DNA of 64,000 bases from positions 1-64,000 of the forward strand of contig DIVD01000026.1 in NCBI GenBank assembly GCA_002423245.1, written 5' to 3'. Below, one piece after another: positions 39,891-49,348 of the stretch. Under the pieces are notes generated by a model that did not search any database, was not told the origin of the DNA, and worked only from the letters and a program-made list of their open reading frames with translations. Numbering within the stretch: position 1 is the stretch's first letter; every line of letters begins with the position of its first letter. The position numbers and the translations under genes were made by a program. The DNA is from Rhodobacteraceae bacterium UBA6141 (GTDB lineage: Bacteria > Pseudomonadota > Alphaproteobacteria > Rhodobacterales > Rhodobacteraceae).

Positions 39891-40646
39891 TCAATTCAAG
39901 GCGGAAAGCTCTGCAGGGGCGATGCAGCGCGGCGTGATGCCGATGGCCAGGACCGGGCAGCCCGCGTTTCGCCCCGCGTCGAGCCGGTAGAGAAGCTTGC
40001 CCATCCAGGTCGTGGAGGCGCCGAACTTCCTGAACACCATCTCGGTTCCGTCCTTGCCGTCCTTGGTCAGCACCGGCCCGAGACTGCGAAAGAATGCCCC
40101 GTCCAGACTGCTGCCGCGGGTCAGGATCACGCCAAGGTCGATGGCCCCGGCCTGATGGAAGGCCGAGAAGGCGTAAAGGTCGCGGTCGTAGGTCTGATCC
40201 TTGCTGTTCCATTCCACGTCAAGCGCCACCCGGCCCTTGAGATAGTCGATGCGATGGCCGTCGAGATAGCCCTCTCGCCAGTATTCCTTCAGGATGACTT
40301 CACGCTTTTTCGCATCATGCAGCCGCACCCGCAGATCCGCCGAAATCCGCGCCTCCACCCAATCGTCCGGCAACAGCTCATCGACATATTGCGCGATCGG
40401 CCCCCGGCTTCCGCCGGGCTTGCGGATCATCTGCCGGGTGATGGTGAACCTCTCCAGGGCGTCCCGAAGCTCGGCGAAATGGCCGGGGAAGGCCTGCGCA
40501 AGCAGCCCGGCCGCGTTGCGGTAGCTGTAGATCTCGAACTTCGTGCAGAGCGCGCTGCCGAAGGCGGCCTGAACGCTTCGGGCAGGATCGGCATGGCGAC
40601 CTTCAGAGACCGGCGTCTCTGCATCGTCCCTGTCGCCCTCTGCCAC
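39891..40646 (-). CDS. BglII-family type II restriction endonuclease
   Basis: A 251-residue protein with the BglII-type restriction endonuclease core: IDYLKGRVALDVEWNSKDQ (residues 133-151) holds candidate catalytic Asp134, Glu145 and Asn147, comparable to Asp84, Glu93 and Gln95 of BglII. DRDLYAFSAFHQAGAIDLGV follows as in the family. It would cut unmodified DNA, possibly at AGATCT or RGATCY, but specificity cannot be read from sequence. It starts with GTG, 5 bp after the methyltransferase stop, so the pair is one operon with translational coupling and the methyltransferase made first. Confidence 0.78.
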   Translation of the reverse strand: MAEGDRDDAETPVSEGRHADPARSVQAAFGSALCTKFEIYSYRNAAGLLAQAFPGHFAELRDALERFTITRQMIRKPGGSRGPIAQYVDELLPDDWVEARISADLRVRLHDAKKREVILKEYWREGYLDGHRIDYLKGRVALDVEWNSKDQTYDRDLYAFSAFHQAGAIDLGVILTRGSSLDGAFFRSLGPVLTKDGKDGTEMVFRKFGASTTWMGKLLYRLDAGRNAGCPVLAIGITPRCIAPAELSALN

Positions 40647-40651
40647 GGCGA

Positions 40652-41281
40652 CTACTCGGCCGCCACGGCGGAGTTGAACTTGTAGGTGGTCCAGGTGGGC
40701 CGATAGTCGTCATCCGCCTGATTGCCCCAGACCGTCCAGTCCTTGCGCACGCCGCGCCCGAACAGCTCGAGATACGGCCCGCGCGAGCAGGATTCGATGA
40801 TGTCGTATTGCTCGTCGGGCTTGCGGGAATGCTCGCGCTTGCGGGTGCCGAACAGGTTCACCTGGGTTCGCCCGGCATCGAGCGTGCGGGCATTCTTGCC
40901 GCGCGTGCCGAACAGCAGGATCTCCGTCACGTTGCGGAAGTAGAAGCCGACCCCGCGACCGTCGGACCCGCCATCCTTGCGGATCTTGTGCCAGATCAGG
41001 TTCGACTTGTAGTCGAAGCCCCAGGCAGACAGCACGCGCAATCCCTCGGGGAGAAGCGCGTTGGGCACCCACAGATAGCAATGTGCCGTCGCCTCCAGAT
41101 GCTCGTTCACCGGCAGCGCGCAGATGTCGTCCAGCGTCATGGTCGGATAGCGGGCCAGACGCCGGTGTTCGGGGGCCACCTTGCCGGTGCGATTGGTGAA
41201 CCGCCACGGGGGATCGGCCATGACCGTCGCGAACTTCCTGCCAGCGAGGTAGTTTGCAAGATCCTCGTTCGCTGCGTTCAT
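40652..41281 (-). CDS. MT-A70-family adenine methyltransferase of the restriction-modification pair
   Basis: A 209-residue MT-A70-like N6-adenine DNA methyltransferase. The catalytic motif DPPW is at residues 23-26 (FATVMADPPWRFTNRTG), and further family blocks are HCYLWVPNALLPEGLRVLSA and GFYFRNVTEILLFGTRG. The start follows GGAGGATGC. It precedes the BglII-like gene in the same operon and would protect its sites. Standard BglII is paired with an N4-cytosine methyltransferase, so an adenine methyltransferase here is a different pairing. Confidence 0.88.
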   Translation of the reverse strand: MNAANEDLANYLAGRKFATVMADPPWRFTNRTGKVAPEHRRLARYPTMTLDDICALPVNEHLEATAHCYLWVPNALLPEGLRVLSAWGFDYKSNLIWHKIRKDGGSDGRGVGFYFRNVTEILLFGTRGKNARTLDAGRTQVNLFGTRKREHSRKPDEQYDIIESCSRGPYLELFGRGVRKDWTVWGNQADDDYRPTWTTYKFNSAVAAE

Positions 41282-41574
41282 TGCATCCTCCTGATGCTAC
41301 CCATACTGCACGGTGAGCGCGGAAACCTCAACATCTCGTTGCGCCTGCAGCGATTCCACGAGCCCGCATTCTTCTGCATGTACTGGAGGCGAGGCTCCGG
41401 CAGCTTCCGCGCGACGTTACCGCGCGGGGGACGGATGGGCAATGGAGTCGGGCTCCGCTGCGCGGCAGACGCCCGCGCGTTTGCTGTTCCGAAAGGTTCG
41501 CCTGCGATGCTGGGCCTGGCCGGGCGGCGTGCCGCCCGCTCGCCCGCCGCCCGCGTCCGAACCCTGGAGCCGCC

Positions 41575-42951
41575 ATGTCCTGTTCCTTCTACCTCTTCGA
41601 CGCTGCCACATGGACCGAGACCGCCCCCGGCACGTTCTTCGACAAGTCGTTCGGGTCCGAACGGCTGATCAGCGATACGCATGGCCAGGCGGGCAGCACC
41701 CTCACCTTCAACGGCTATGACGGCGCGCAGATGGTCACCATCTCGGGCACGTCGCTGAGCGACAGCCCGTCGAGCGGCCATGTGACATCACCCGTCACGA
41801 TCAACGGGCACAGCTATTCCACCGGCTCTGGCCCGGTGGAGATGGATCTGGGCTTCGTGCTGCGCGACCCCGCGACCGACACCTACTATTTCGTCGGCTA
41901 TGTGACGGTGGGGAACGTGCCGGTGGGCAGCGTCGTCTCGCAGGGCTGGAACCCTGCCGAGCCGGATGTCTGGCAGGATCAGGGCCCAAGCCAGGGCAGC
42001 CAACTGGTGCTGACCGAGGTGACGGCATCGAACCCGCCGGGAAACCCCTTCGTCAACAACACCTCGCTTGGCCCGCGGTTTTCCAGCAGCGATTTTCGAC
42101 CCTTCTCCAACGATGTTGCGCTGAGCGCGAGCACCTCGGGTATCATCGATGCCCCGTCCGAGGTCATCTGCTTCTGTGCCGGCACCCTGATCCTGACGGC
42201 GACGGGCGAGCGGGCGGTGGAAACGCTGGCGGTGGGCGATCTGGTCGCGACGCGCGATCACGGGTTGCAGCCGCTGCGCTGGCTCGGCTCGGTCGCCATC
42301 GGGGCCGGGGCGCTGAAGCGGCGGCCGGGCCTGGTGCCGCTGCGGATCGCGGCGGGGGCGCTTGGCCCCGGCAGGCCGCATAGCGCGCTCATGGTCTCGC
42401 CCCAGCACCGCATCCTGCTGCGCTCGCGCATCGTCGCGAAGGTGACGGGCGCGCCGGAGGCGCTTGCCGCCGCCCGGCACCTGATCCACCCCGGGGGGAT
42501 CGAGCCTGCGCCGCAGCCGGAGGGCGTGACCTATCTGCACCTGCTGTTCGACCGGCATGAAATCGTGCTCGCCAATGGCGCCGAGGCGGAATCGCTGTTC
42601 CTTGGCCCCGAGGCGCAAAAGGCGCGCGGCGGGGCCCCGCTGCCTGCGCTGCCGGCGGACCTGCGCCAGGATGCCGAACCCGCGCGGATGCTGCTGGCCG
42701 GCAGAGCCGCGCGCAAGATCACCCTGCGCCACCTGAAGAACGGCGTGCCGCTGAACGCGGGCGACGCCCCGCCCGCCCGGCGCCCTGCCGCGCCGGGTCT
42801 GCGCGTCCGCGCCCGCCCGCCCGCCCGCGCAGCCGCAGCCAGCCGCCAGGCGCCGCCGGCGCGGGTTTCGCGGATCGGGCCGATCCCCGAGAAGCCGGGG
42901 AGCGGAAGCGACAGCCGCGCCTTTCCCTCCGCGCCGAACCAGAGGCTCTAG
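41575..42951 (+). CDS. Hint-domain protein (Hedgehog/intein-like, Hint_2)
   Basis: A 458-residue protein with two parts. Residues 1-195 are an Ala/Ser/Thr/Gly-rich beta-type region (FNGYDGAQMVTISGTSLS and similar). Residues about 200-345 are a Hint_2 domain: CFCAGTLILTATGERAVETL, then LMVSPQHRILLRS and EIVLANGAEAESL, as in Rhodobacterales Hint proteins. The final 60 residues are Pro/Arg/Ala-rich and probably disordered. The Cys after ICF is the self-cleavage nucleophile in this family. Its role is not known. GGAGCCGCC precedes the start. Confidence 0.82.
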   Translation: MSCSFYLFDAATWTETAPGTFFDKSFGSERLISDTHGQAGSTLTFNGYDGAQMVTISGTSLSDSPSSGHVTSPVTINGHSYSTGSGPVEMDLGFVLRDPATDTYYFVGYVTVGNVPVGSVVSQGWNPAEPDVWQDQGPSQGSQLVLTEVTASNPPGNPFVNNTSLGPRFSSSDFRPFSNDVALSASTSGIIDAPSEVICFCAGTLILTATGERAVETLAVGDLVATRDHGLQPLRWLGSVAIGAGALKRRPGLVPLRIAAGALGPGRPHSALMVSPQHRILLRSRIVAKVTGAPEALAAARHLIHPGGIEPAPQPEGVTYLHLLFDRHEIVLANGAEAESLFLGPEAQKARGGAPLPALPADLRQDAEPARMLLAGRAARKITLRHLKNGVPLNAGDAPPARRPAAPGLRVRARPPARAAAASRQAPPARVSRIGPIPEKPGSGSDSRAFPSAPNQRL

Positions 42952-43376
42952 ACCGGCACCGACCTGCGCACGCTCAGCCCCGCCCCGCCCCCGCCCGCCC
43001 CCGCCCGGCGTGACGGTGAAGGCGAACGCCCCGAGCACAGGCACGCGCGGGCCGGGCCCCAGCCAGCCCGGCGCGCCGACGGAAATGACCCGGATCACGA
43101 GGATGTTCATGGCATTGCGGCTTTCCGCGCGTCTAAAGCTGGCGGACAAATAAGGCTGTCGGACAAAAATGAACTCGGGTCTGTCGCAAGACGGGCGGCC
43201 ATCAGGAGACGGGCGGCATCAGGATCGCGGAACCTGTCCGGCTCCGCCATCAGCGGACAGGCTCCGCAAGGCATGAACCGCCCGGTGCCCCGCGCCTTGA
43301 TCTTGCGCAGGCTGCCCGGCTGTGGCCCAAAGGCAACCGGGATGCCGCACCGAAGGGGCAAGGGAGAAAGGCAGCC
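42952..43376. other. Intergenic region with imperfect direct and inverted repeats
   Basis: No gene is seen in 425 bp. It holds a tandem pair, GACGGGCGGCCATCAGGA (43190-43207) and the same unit minus one C (43208-43224), and an inverted repeat CTGTCCG / CGGACAG (43234-43240 and 43254-43260). A further short direct repeat, GGACAAA, occurs twice at about 43144 and 43161. These could be remnants of a mobile element end. Nothing else is recognised. Confidence 0.6.
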
Positions 43377-43904
43377 ATGCAGCGATACGAATACAGGGTG
43401 ATCATCGCACCGAATCGCGGCGAAAAGGTTCGCGGGTTGAAGACAACCGGCGAGCGCTTTGCCCATGCGATGACCGAATTGATGAACGACATGGCCCGCG
43501 ACGGCTGGGAATATGTGCGCGCCGATACCCTGCCCTGCGAGGAGCGGTCGGGCCTGACCAGCCGCACCACCACCTACCAGAACCTGCTGACCTTCCGCCG
43601 CCTCGCCGCCGAAACCGCCGCCGTGGACATGCCCAAGGCACTGGCCGCACCCGAAGCGGCACCCGGGCCCGCGCCCGAGCCGGCCCCAGCGCCGCCTGCC
43701 CCCCCTGCCCCCGCGCAAGGCTCGCCGCTTCCCGCATCGTTCAGACTGGCCGGTTTCGGCCGTCGCTCCGCGGCCGAAGCGGCCAGGCCGGGCCCCGAGC
43801 CTGCGCAGCCGCTGCGGACCGATGCCCCCGTGGGAGAGGCGCCGAGGCTCGCCTCTGCCGCCGAACCGGGCAAGGCGCCGCCGCTTGGCCCGGCGGCGGA
43901 CTGA
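43377..43904 (+). CDS. DUF4177-domain protein
   Basis: A 175-residue protein. Residues 1-70 form a DUF4177 domain (QRYEYRVIIAPNRGEKVRGL, then MARDGWEYVRADTLPCEE). The remaining 100 residues are Pro/Ala/Gly-rich and probably disordered. The function of DUF4177 is unknown; such proteins are frequent in Rhodobacterales. It ends 4 bp before the stop of the convergent bolA gene. A ribosome-binding site (GGGAGAAAGG) precedes the start. Confidence 0.8.
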   Translation: MQRYEYRVIIAPNRGEKVRGLKTTGERFAHAMTELMNDMARDGWEYVRADTLPCEERSGLTSRTTTYQNLLTFRRLAAETAAVDMPKALAAPEAAPGPAPEPAPAPPAPPAPAQGSPLPASFRLAGFGRRSAAEAARPGPEPAQPLRTDAPVGEAPRLASAAEPGKAPPLGPAAD

Positions 43905-43908
43905 CCGC

Positions 43909-44166
43909 TCAGCCCTCCGCCTCGATGGCAAGCGCATGGATGCGGCCGATCAGCGCGGGCCCCAGCGCCTCATGCACCGCCCGGTGCCGCGCCAGCCGCG
44001 ACATCGGCCCCAGTTCCGCCGCGCGAATCCTTACCCGGAAATGCGTCTCTCCGCCCTCGCGAAAGCCGGCATGGCCGCGGTGGCCCTCGCTTTCATCCAC
44101 CACCACCAGCGTCTGCGGCGCGAACCGCGCCTGCAACCGCTCCGTCATCTCGTCCACAATCGCCAT
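43909..44166 (-). CDS. bolA: BolA-family protein
   Basis: An 85-residue BolA-type protein that binds [2Fe-2S] with monothiol glutaredoxins. The class I helix-turn-helix segment is VVDESEGHRGHAGFREGGETHFRVRI, split here over His28 and His31 as metal-ligand candidates, followed by LARHRAVHEALGPAL. The length is normal. It is divergent from the J-domain gene, an arrangement conserved in Rhodobacterales upstream of cobST. Confidence 0.9.
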   Translation of the reverse strand: MAIVDEMTERLQARFAPQTLVVVDESEGHRGHAGFREGGETHFRVRIRAAELGPMSRLARHRAVHEALGPALIGRIHALAIEAEG

Positions 44167-44280
44167 TCACGCCCCGCTTTCGCGCTTTTTTGCACCTGCA
44201 TCGTCGCCGCCCCTTCAAAGCGGCGGGAAAAACCCTAAACTCGCCCTCCCGAGTCGGAAAGGCTGCACCGCAGGGTACCC

Positions 44281-44919
44281 ATGACCAGGAACGACCCCTT
44301 CAACTTCGATCTGCGCGTGTCCTCGGACAAGAAGCGCCGCACCAAGGGCAAGCGCGGCATGTCCGGGGCTTTCGAGTCATCGACCCGCGCCTGCGACCAT
44401 CCGGGCTGCCAGGAGCAGGGGCAGTACCGTGCGCCGAAGTCGCCCGACCATCTGGACGAGTTCTTCTGGTTCTGCCGCGACCATGTGCGTGAGTACAATC
44501 TGAAGTGGAACTTCTTCCAGGGCACCACCGACGAGGAGTTCCAGAAGTTCCTCGACAAGGACCGGCTCTGGGGCCGCGAGACCAAACCCTTCGGCCAACG
44601 CGGCGAGGAAGACCGCGCATGGCAGCGGCTGGGCGTCGATGACCCGATGCAGATTCTCGGCAGCAACGCGACGCAGAACCCCGGCCGCGGCGGCGGATCG
44701 GGCGCGACGCGCAAGCTGCCGCCGACCGAGCGCAAGGCCATCGAGATCCTCGACGCCCGCGACAGCTGGTCGAAGCCCGAGATCCGCAAGCAGTACAAGA
44801 GCCTCGTGAAGGACCTGCACCCCGACATGAACGGCGGCGACCGCAGCGACGAGGACCGCCTGCAAGAGGTCGTCTGGGCCTGGGACCAGATCAAGGACAG
44901 CCGCAACTTCCGCGACTGA
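44281..44919 (+). CDS. J-domain (DnaJ-like) protein with C-terminal J domain
   Basis: A 212-residue cytoplasmic protein. The J domain is at the C-terminus (about residues 150-210), with the essential HPD motif in [12 protein letters not shown] (180-182). The N-terminal half (residues 25-105) holds a cysteine-rich segment with Cys38, Cys43 and Cys65 that may bind zinc. J domains stimulate DnaK-type Hsp70 ATPase. The gene sits between bolA and cobS, as in related genomes. The client is unknown. Confidence 0.85.
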   Translation: MTRNDPFNFDLRVSSDKKRRTKGKRGMSGAFESSTRACDHPGCQEQGQYRAPKSPDHLDEFFWFCRDHVREYNLKWNFFQGTTDEEFQKFLDKDRLWGRETKPFGQRGEEDRAWQRLGVDDPMQILGSNATQNPGRGGGSGATRKLPPTERKAIEILDARDSWSKPEIRKQYKSLVKDLHPDMNGGDRSDEDRLQEVVWAWDQIKDSRNFRD

Positions 44920-45122
44920 CCCGCAGGCGCGGTGCGATGCCAGCCGGCCCGCGTCCCTCGCCCTTGCACGCCCCGGCGATATGTTCCATCAATCCGGGGA
45001 TCACCTGCGCCCCCCAGGCGTGCGGGAAGGCCATGCGCCAGGGGCGTGCGGACAAGGCAGCGCCGGTCGGCGCGGATATCGGGCACGCCCGCGCGGGCGC
45101 TGCGGCTATGAGGGCGGACGGA

Positions 45123-46097
45123 ATGCTGGACAAGAACGCGAAACCCACCGAAGAGATCTCGGTCCGCGAGGTCTTCGGGATCGACACCGAGATGAAGGTG
45201 CGCGGCTTCGCCGACCGCACCGAGCGGGTGCCGGATATCGACCCGACCTACAAGTTCGACCCCGATACCACGCTCGCGATCCTTGCCGGTTTCGCCTATA
45301 ATCGCCGGGTGATGATCCAGGGCTATCACGGCACCGGCAAGTCCACCCATATCGAGCAGGTGGCGGCGCGGCTGAACTGGCCCTGCGTGCGCGTGAACCT
45401 CGACAGCCATGTGAGCCGCATCGACCTGATCGGCAAGGACGCGATCAAGCTGGTGGACGGCAAGCAGGTGACGGTGTTTCAGGAAGGCATCCTGCCCTGG
45501 GCGCTGCGCAACCCCGCCGCCATCGTCTTCGACGAATACGACGCCGGGCGCGCGGATGTGATGTTCGTGATCCAGCGCGTGCTGGAAACCGACGGCAAGC
45601 TGACGCTGCTGGACCAGAACGAGATCATCACCCCGCACCCGTGCTTCCGCCTGTTTGCCACCGCCAACACCGTCGGGCTTGGCGATACCACCGGCCTCTA
45701 CCACGGCACCCAACAGATCAACCAGGGCCAGATGGACCGCTGGAGCCTTGTCGCCACGCTCAATTACCTCAGCCACGATGCCGAAACCGCGATCGTGCTG
45801 TCGAAGAACCCCACCTACAACACCGAAAAGGGCCGGCGCGAGATCAGCCAGATGGTCACCGTCGCCGACCTGACGCGCACCGCCTTCATGAACGGCGATC
45901 TCTCCACCGTGATGTCGCCGCGCACCGTGATCGCCTGGGCGCAGAACGCGCAGATCTTCCGCAGTATCGGCTATGCCTTCCGGCTGACCTTCCTCAACAA
46001 GTGCGACGAGCTGGAACGCCAGACCGTCGCCGAATTCTACCAGCGCTGCTTTGCCGAGGAACTGCCGGAATCGGCGGTCAGCCAGAGCATCCGCTGA
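45123..46097 (+). CDS. cobS: Cobaltochelatase subunit CobS
   Basis: A 324-residue AAA+ ATPase of the aerobic cobaltochelatase. The Walker A is [19 protein letters not shown], the Walker B is [20 protein letters not shown], and [20 protein letters not shown] is the insert helix. It drives CobN to insert Co2+ into hydrogenobyrinate diamide in vitamin B12 synthesis. A second ATG at 45108 would add five residues. It is followed by cobT after 65 bp; cobN is not in the window. CobST proteins can also act in other metal or protein remodelling. Confidence 0.95.
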   Translation: MLDKNAKPTEEISVREVFGIDTEMKVRGFADRTERVPDIDPTYKFDPDTTLAILAGFAYNRRVMIQGYHGTGKSTHIEQVAARLNWPCVRVNLDSHVSRIDLIGKDAIKLVDGKQVTVFQEGILPWALRNPAAIVFDEYDAGRADVMFVIQRVLETDGKLTLLDQNEIITPHPCFRLFATANTVGLGDTTGLYHGTQQINQGQMDRWSLVATLNYLSHDAETAIVLSKNPTYNTEKGRREISQMVTVADLTRTAFMNGDLSTVMSPRTVIAWAQNAQIFRSIGYAFRLTFLNKCDELERQTVAEFYQRCFAEELPESAVSQSIR

Positions 46098-46162
46098 TCG
46101 CGACCCCAGGATGAAGGCCGGGTGGCTCTCATCCGTTTTGCAGATGCGTTGGAGGCGCCGAG

Positions 46163-48046
46163 ATGAAACCTTCCGACAACCCGGCAGACCCGTTCAAGAA
46201 GGCGCTCGCCGAGGCGACGCGCACCATGGCCGACGACCGCGAGATGACCGTCAGCTATTCGGTCGATCCGCCCGGCATGACCGCCGAGACCATGCGCCTG
46301 CCGCAGGTCAGCCGCCGGATGACCAGTGACGAGGTGCTGCTGGCGCGCGGCACGGCCGATGCCTTCGCGCTGCGCCACCGCCACCACGACACCGGCGTCG
46401 CCGCCCGCTATGCGCCGCAGGGCCAGATGGCGCGCGACCTCTACGAGGCGATGGAGAACGCGCGCTGCGAGGCGGTGGGCGCGCGCGACATGCCCGGCAC
46501 GCTGGGCAATATCGACGCGAAGATCGCGCATGAGGCGGACCGCAAGGGCTATGGCCAGATCCGCGCCGCCGCCGATGCCCCGCTGGCGCAGGCCGCCGGC
46601 TATCTCGTGCGGCATCTGGCGACGGGCCGCGACCTGCCCGCCGCCGCCGCCAATGTCATGGAGCTGTGGCGCCCCTTCATCGAGCAGCAGGCCGCCGGCA
46701 CGCTCGGCGGGCTGTCCGGCAGCCTCTCCGATCAGGCCGCCTTTGCCCGGCTCGCGCGCCAGATCATTTCCGACCTCGGCTATGGCGACCAGCTTGGCGA
46801 CGATCCCGATGCCCAGCAGGAGGACGAGGCCGACCAGCCCGGCGAGGATCAGGAACCCGAAACCGGTGACAGCCAGCAACCCGACGCGGAAGACAGCGAA
46901 GACAGCGACGCCAGCCCCGAGCGCAGCCAGGACCAGCAGCAGGATGCGACCCAGGCGCAGGTCAGCATGGATGACCTTGCCGACCTGGAGGATGGCGAAG
47001 AGGCGGAACTGCCCGAGGGCGACGCCGCGATGGAGCCACCGCCCCCTGCCCCGCACTCTGCCGCCGACCCGAACTATGCGGTCTATACGACCGAGTTCGA
47101 CGAGCAGATCCGCGCCGAGGATCTGGCCGAACCGGCCGAGCTGGAACGGCTGCGCGCCTATCTCGACCAGCAGCTTGAACCCCTCAAGGGCGCGGTCGGC
47201 CGGCTTGCGAACAAGCTGCAACGCCGGCTTCAGGCGCAGCAGAGCCGCAGCTGGGAGTTCGATCTGGAGGAAGGCGTGCTGGATGCCGGCCGGCTTGCGC
47301 GCGTGGTGGCGAACCCCACGACGCCGCTGTCCTTCAAGATCGAGAAGGATACCGAGTTCCGCGATACCGTGGTGACGCTGCTGCTGGACAATTCCGGCTC
47401 CATGCGCGGGCGGCCGATCTCCATCGCCGCGATCTGCGCCGACGTGCTGGCCCGCACGCTGGAGCGGTGCCAGGTGAAGGTGGAGATTCTCGGCTTCACC
47501 ACCCGCGCCTGGAAGGGCGGGCAAAGCCGCGAACGCTGGCTGGCGAATGGCCGCCGGCAGCAGCCGGGCCGCCTGAACGATTTGCGCCATATCATCTACA
47601 AATCCGCCGATGCGCCGTGGCGGCGGACCCGCTCGAACCTCGGCCTGATGATGAAGGAGGGCCTGCTCAAGGAAAACATCGACGGCGAGGCGCTGGAATG
47701 GGCGCATCGCCGGATGGTCGCGCGCCCCGAAGTGCGCAAGATCCTGATGGTGATCTCCGACGGCGCTCCGGTGGACGATTCCACCCTGTCGGTCAACCCG
47801 GCGAACTACCTCGAAAAGCATCTGCGCGACGTGATCGCGATGGTCGAGAAGCGCCGCGCGGTGGAACTGATCGCCATCGGCATCGGCCATGACGTGACCC
47901 GCTATTATCAGCGCGCCGTGACGATCACCGATGTCGACCAGCTTGCCGGCGCGATGACCGAGCAACTGGCGAGCCTTTTCGACAGCGATCCCCGCGCCCG
48001 AGCCCGGGTGATGGGGATCAACCGCTATGTCGGCCGGCGCCGATAG
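46163..48046 (+). CDS. cobT: Cobaltochelatase subunit CobT
   Basis: A 627-residue CobT. The C-terminal von Willebrand A domain has the metal-ion-dependent adhesion site DNSGSMRG (about residue 410) and [13 protein letters not shown]. The central part (about residues 210-290) is a long Asp/Glu/Gln/Ser-rich stretch ([20 protein letters not shown]), typical of CobT. The N-terminal segment is the conserved [20 protein letters not shown]. It forms a ring with CobS and binds CobN in the B12 chelatase. The start follows GGAGGCGCC. Confidence 0.94.
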   Translation: MKPSDNPADPFKKALAEATRTMADDREMTVSYSVDPPGMTAETMRLPQVSRRMTSDEVLLARGTADAFALRHRHHDTGVAARYAPQGQMARDLYEAMENARCEAVGARDMPGTLGNIDAKIAHEADRKGYGQIRAAADAPLAQAAGYLVRHLATGRDLPAAAANVMELWRPFIEQQAAGTLGGLSGSLSDQAAFARLARQIISDLGYGDQLGDDPDAQQEDEADQPGEDQEPETGDSQQPDAEDSEDSDASPERSQDQQQDATQAQVSMDDLADLEDGEEAELPEGDAAMEPPPPAPHSAADPNYAVYTTEFDEQIRAEDLAEPAELERLRAYLDQQLEPLKGAVGRLANKLQRRLQAQQSRSWEFDLEEGVLDAGRLARVVANPTTPLSFKIEKDTEFRDTVVTLLLDNSGSMRGRPISIAAICADVLARTLERCQVKVEILGFTTRAWKGGQSRERWLANGRRQQPGRLNDLRHIIYKSADAPWRRTRSNLGLMMKEGLLKENIDGEALEWAHRRMVARPEVRKILMVISDGAPVDDSTLSVNPANYLEKHLRDVIAMVEKRRAVELIAIGIGHDVTRYYQRAVTITDVDQLAGAMTEQLASLFDSDPRARARVMGINRYVGRRR

Positions 48047-48162
48047 CCGGCCCGCGATCACGGGAACGGTTGCGCCCCGGCCCCCCGCAGAGGCGCGGCC
48101 GGGCCGGAGCACCCGCCGGAGCACCACCTGCGGCAGCGGCGCGCAACCGGGTCATCGGGGGA

Positions 48163-48651
48163 TCATCGGGCCGCGATGGTCGCCCCCGTCCAGGCCGGCG
48201 GATCCGAGGCGGGGAAGGACTCGAGCGAGGCCAGCACCACTGGATCGGTCTCGTCCGTTTCCCCTGTGGCGGTCACGCCCGCAACCTGCCCGTCGGGGTG
48301 CCTCCTCGGGCGGAGGACGACGGCGCCCGCTGCCCGGCGCTGCCCCTCCTCGAGGAGGACATAGCTCCAGTCCTGCCGTTCGGCGAAGTCCACCGCGCTT
48401 TCGCGATCGGCAAAGCGCAGCCGGATCGGGCGGTAGGGATCGCGCGTTGCGGTCCAGCCCATCAGCGGCTCGATCTCGGCCGGCTGCGCAGGCTCGAATT
48501 CCACGATCCAGTCCCGCGGCCGCGGCCCCGACTGCATGGGGCTCCGCGCGCGGCGATAGATGATCGCCGCCGGCACCTCGGGCGAGCGCAGTCCGGTGCC
48601 CGGAATGGTCGGCGGGAACGGCGGGCGGTTATGTCCACGTCTGTCGAACAT
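48163..48651 (-). CDS. NDUFS4-like protein with ESFPASDPPAW tail
   Basis: A 162-residue protein. Residues about 28-100 match the ETC complex I NDUFS4 domain (AAIIYRRARSPMQSGPRPRD, then EPLMGWTATRD and IRLRFADRESAVDFAERQ). The tail has LASLESFPASDPPAWTG (residues 141-156), a short motif found in small proteins next to stress-response genes. It is the last of the seven minus-strand genes, with an AGGAGG site and 61 bp after hdeD. A role as a genuine complex I subunit is unlikely from this context; it may bind a respiratory or stress partner. No signal peptide is seen. Confidence 0.75.
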   Translation of the reverse strand: MFDRRGHNRPPFPPTIPGTGLRSPEVPAAIIYRRARSPMQSGPRPRDWIVEFEPAQPAEIEPLMGWTATRDPYRPIRLRFADRESAVDFAERQDWSYVLLEEGQRRAAGAVVLRPRRHPDGQVAGVTATGETDETDPVVLASLESFPASDPPAWTGATIAAR

Positions 48652-48712
48652 GATGACCTCCTTTCTTCCAGCTCTTCCCTTGTGCAGTCAGGGTTCCCAC
48701 GGGCCGCGCCGC

Positions 48713-49348
48713 TCAGGCCGCGCCCGAGGTTGCGCCGCGCTTCGCGTCCTCATGCGCCTTGCGAAGCCTCAGGCCCAGCAGGATCAGGACGACGCCGAAG
48801 ATCGCGGCATAGATGGCCAGCAGCCAGCCGAGCGCAAGCAGGCTCTGCGCGGGATAGGCGAACAGGACCCACAGGACGAGGATCCCCATCAGAACCGAAA
48901 CGATGCCGCCAAGCGCCAGCCAGACCTCGCCCCGGATCTCCTTGCGCAGGCGGATCGCCGCCACGATTTCGGCGATCCCGGAGAAGAACGCCCAGAAGGC
49001 GATGCTGGACCACAGGAAGGCCGTGAGCACGAATGTCGCCACGAACGGCGTGACCAGGACCACGATCCCGGTCAGGATGCCGAGCACGCCGCTGAAGGCG
49101 AGCCAGCCCCAGCGTTGCTCGCGGCGCATGAGCCGCACGGCCGCGACGAGCCCGAAGACACCGTCGACGAAGGCGAAGGCGCCGAAGACCAGCGTCAGGC
49201 CGAGCACCGCCTCTGCCGGCATCAGCCAGGCGAGAACCGCGATGACGAGCGCGAGGACGCCGCGCAGAACGAAGGTCCACCAGTTTTTCGTGAGGCCGCA
49301 GAGGATATCCTGCATGGATGTCTGCGGGGTCATGCCGGTCATGGTCAT
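48713..49348 (-). CDS. hdeD: HdeD-family acid/stress resistance membrane protein
   Basis: A 211-residue integral membrane protein with six hydrophobic segments (FVLRGVLALVIAVLAWLM, ILTGIVVLVTPFVATFVL and others), the HdeD/DUF308 pattern. It ends with a cytoplasmic basic tail. HdeD proteins are tied to acid and heat tolerance in enterobacteria and to the transmissible locus of stress tolerance. Its ATG overlaps the TGA of the HPF-sigma gene by 4 bp, so the two are coupled. The biochemical activity is not known. Confidence 0.88.
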   Translation of the reverse strand: MTMTGMTPQTSMQDILCGLTKNWWTFVLRGVLALVIAVLAWLMPAEAVLGLTLVFGAFAFVDGVFGLVAAVRLMRREQRWGWLAFSGVLGILTGIVVLVTPFVATFVLTAFLWSSIAFWAFFSGIAEIVAAIRLRKEIRGEVWLALGGIVSVLMGILVLWVLFAYPAQSLLALGWLLAIYAAIFGVVLILLGLRLRKAHEDAKRGATSGAA

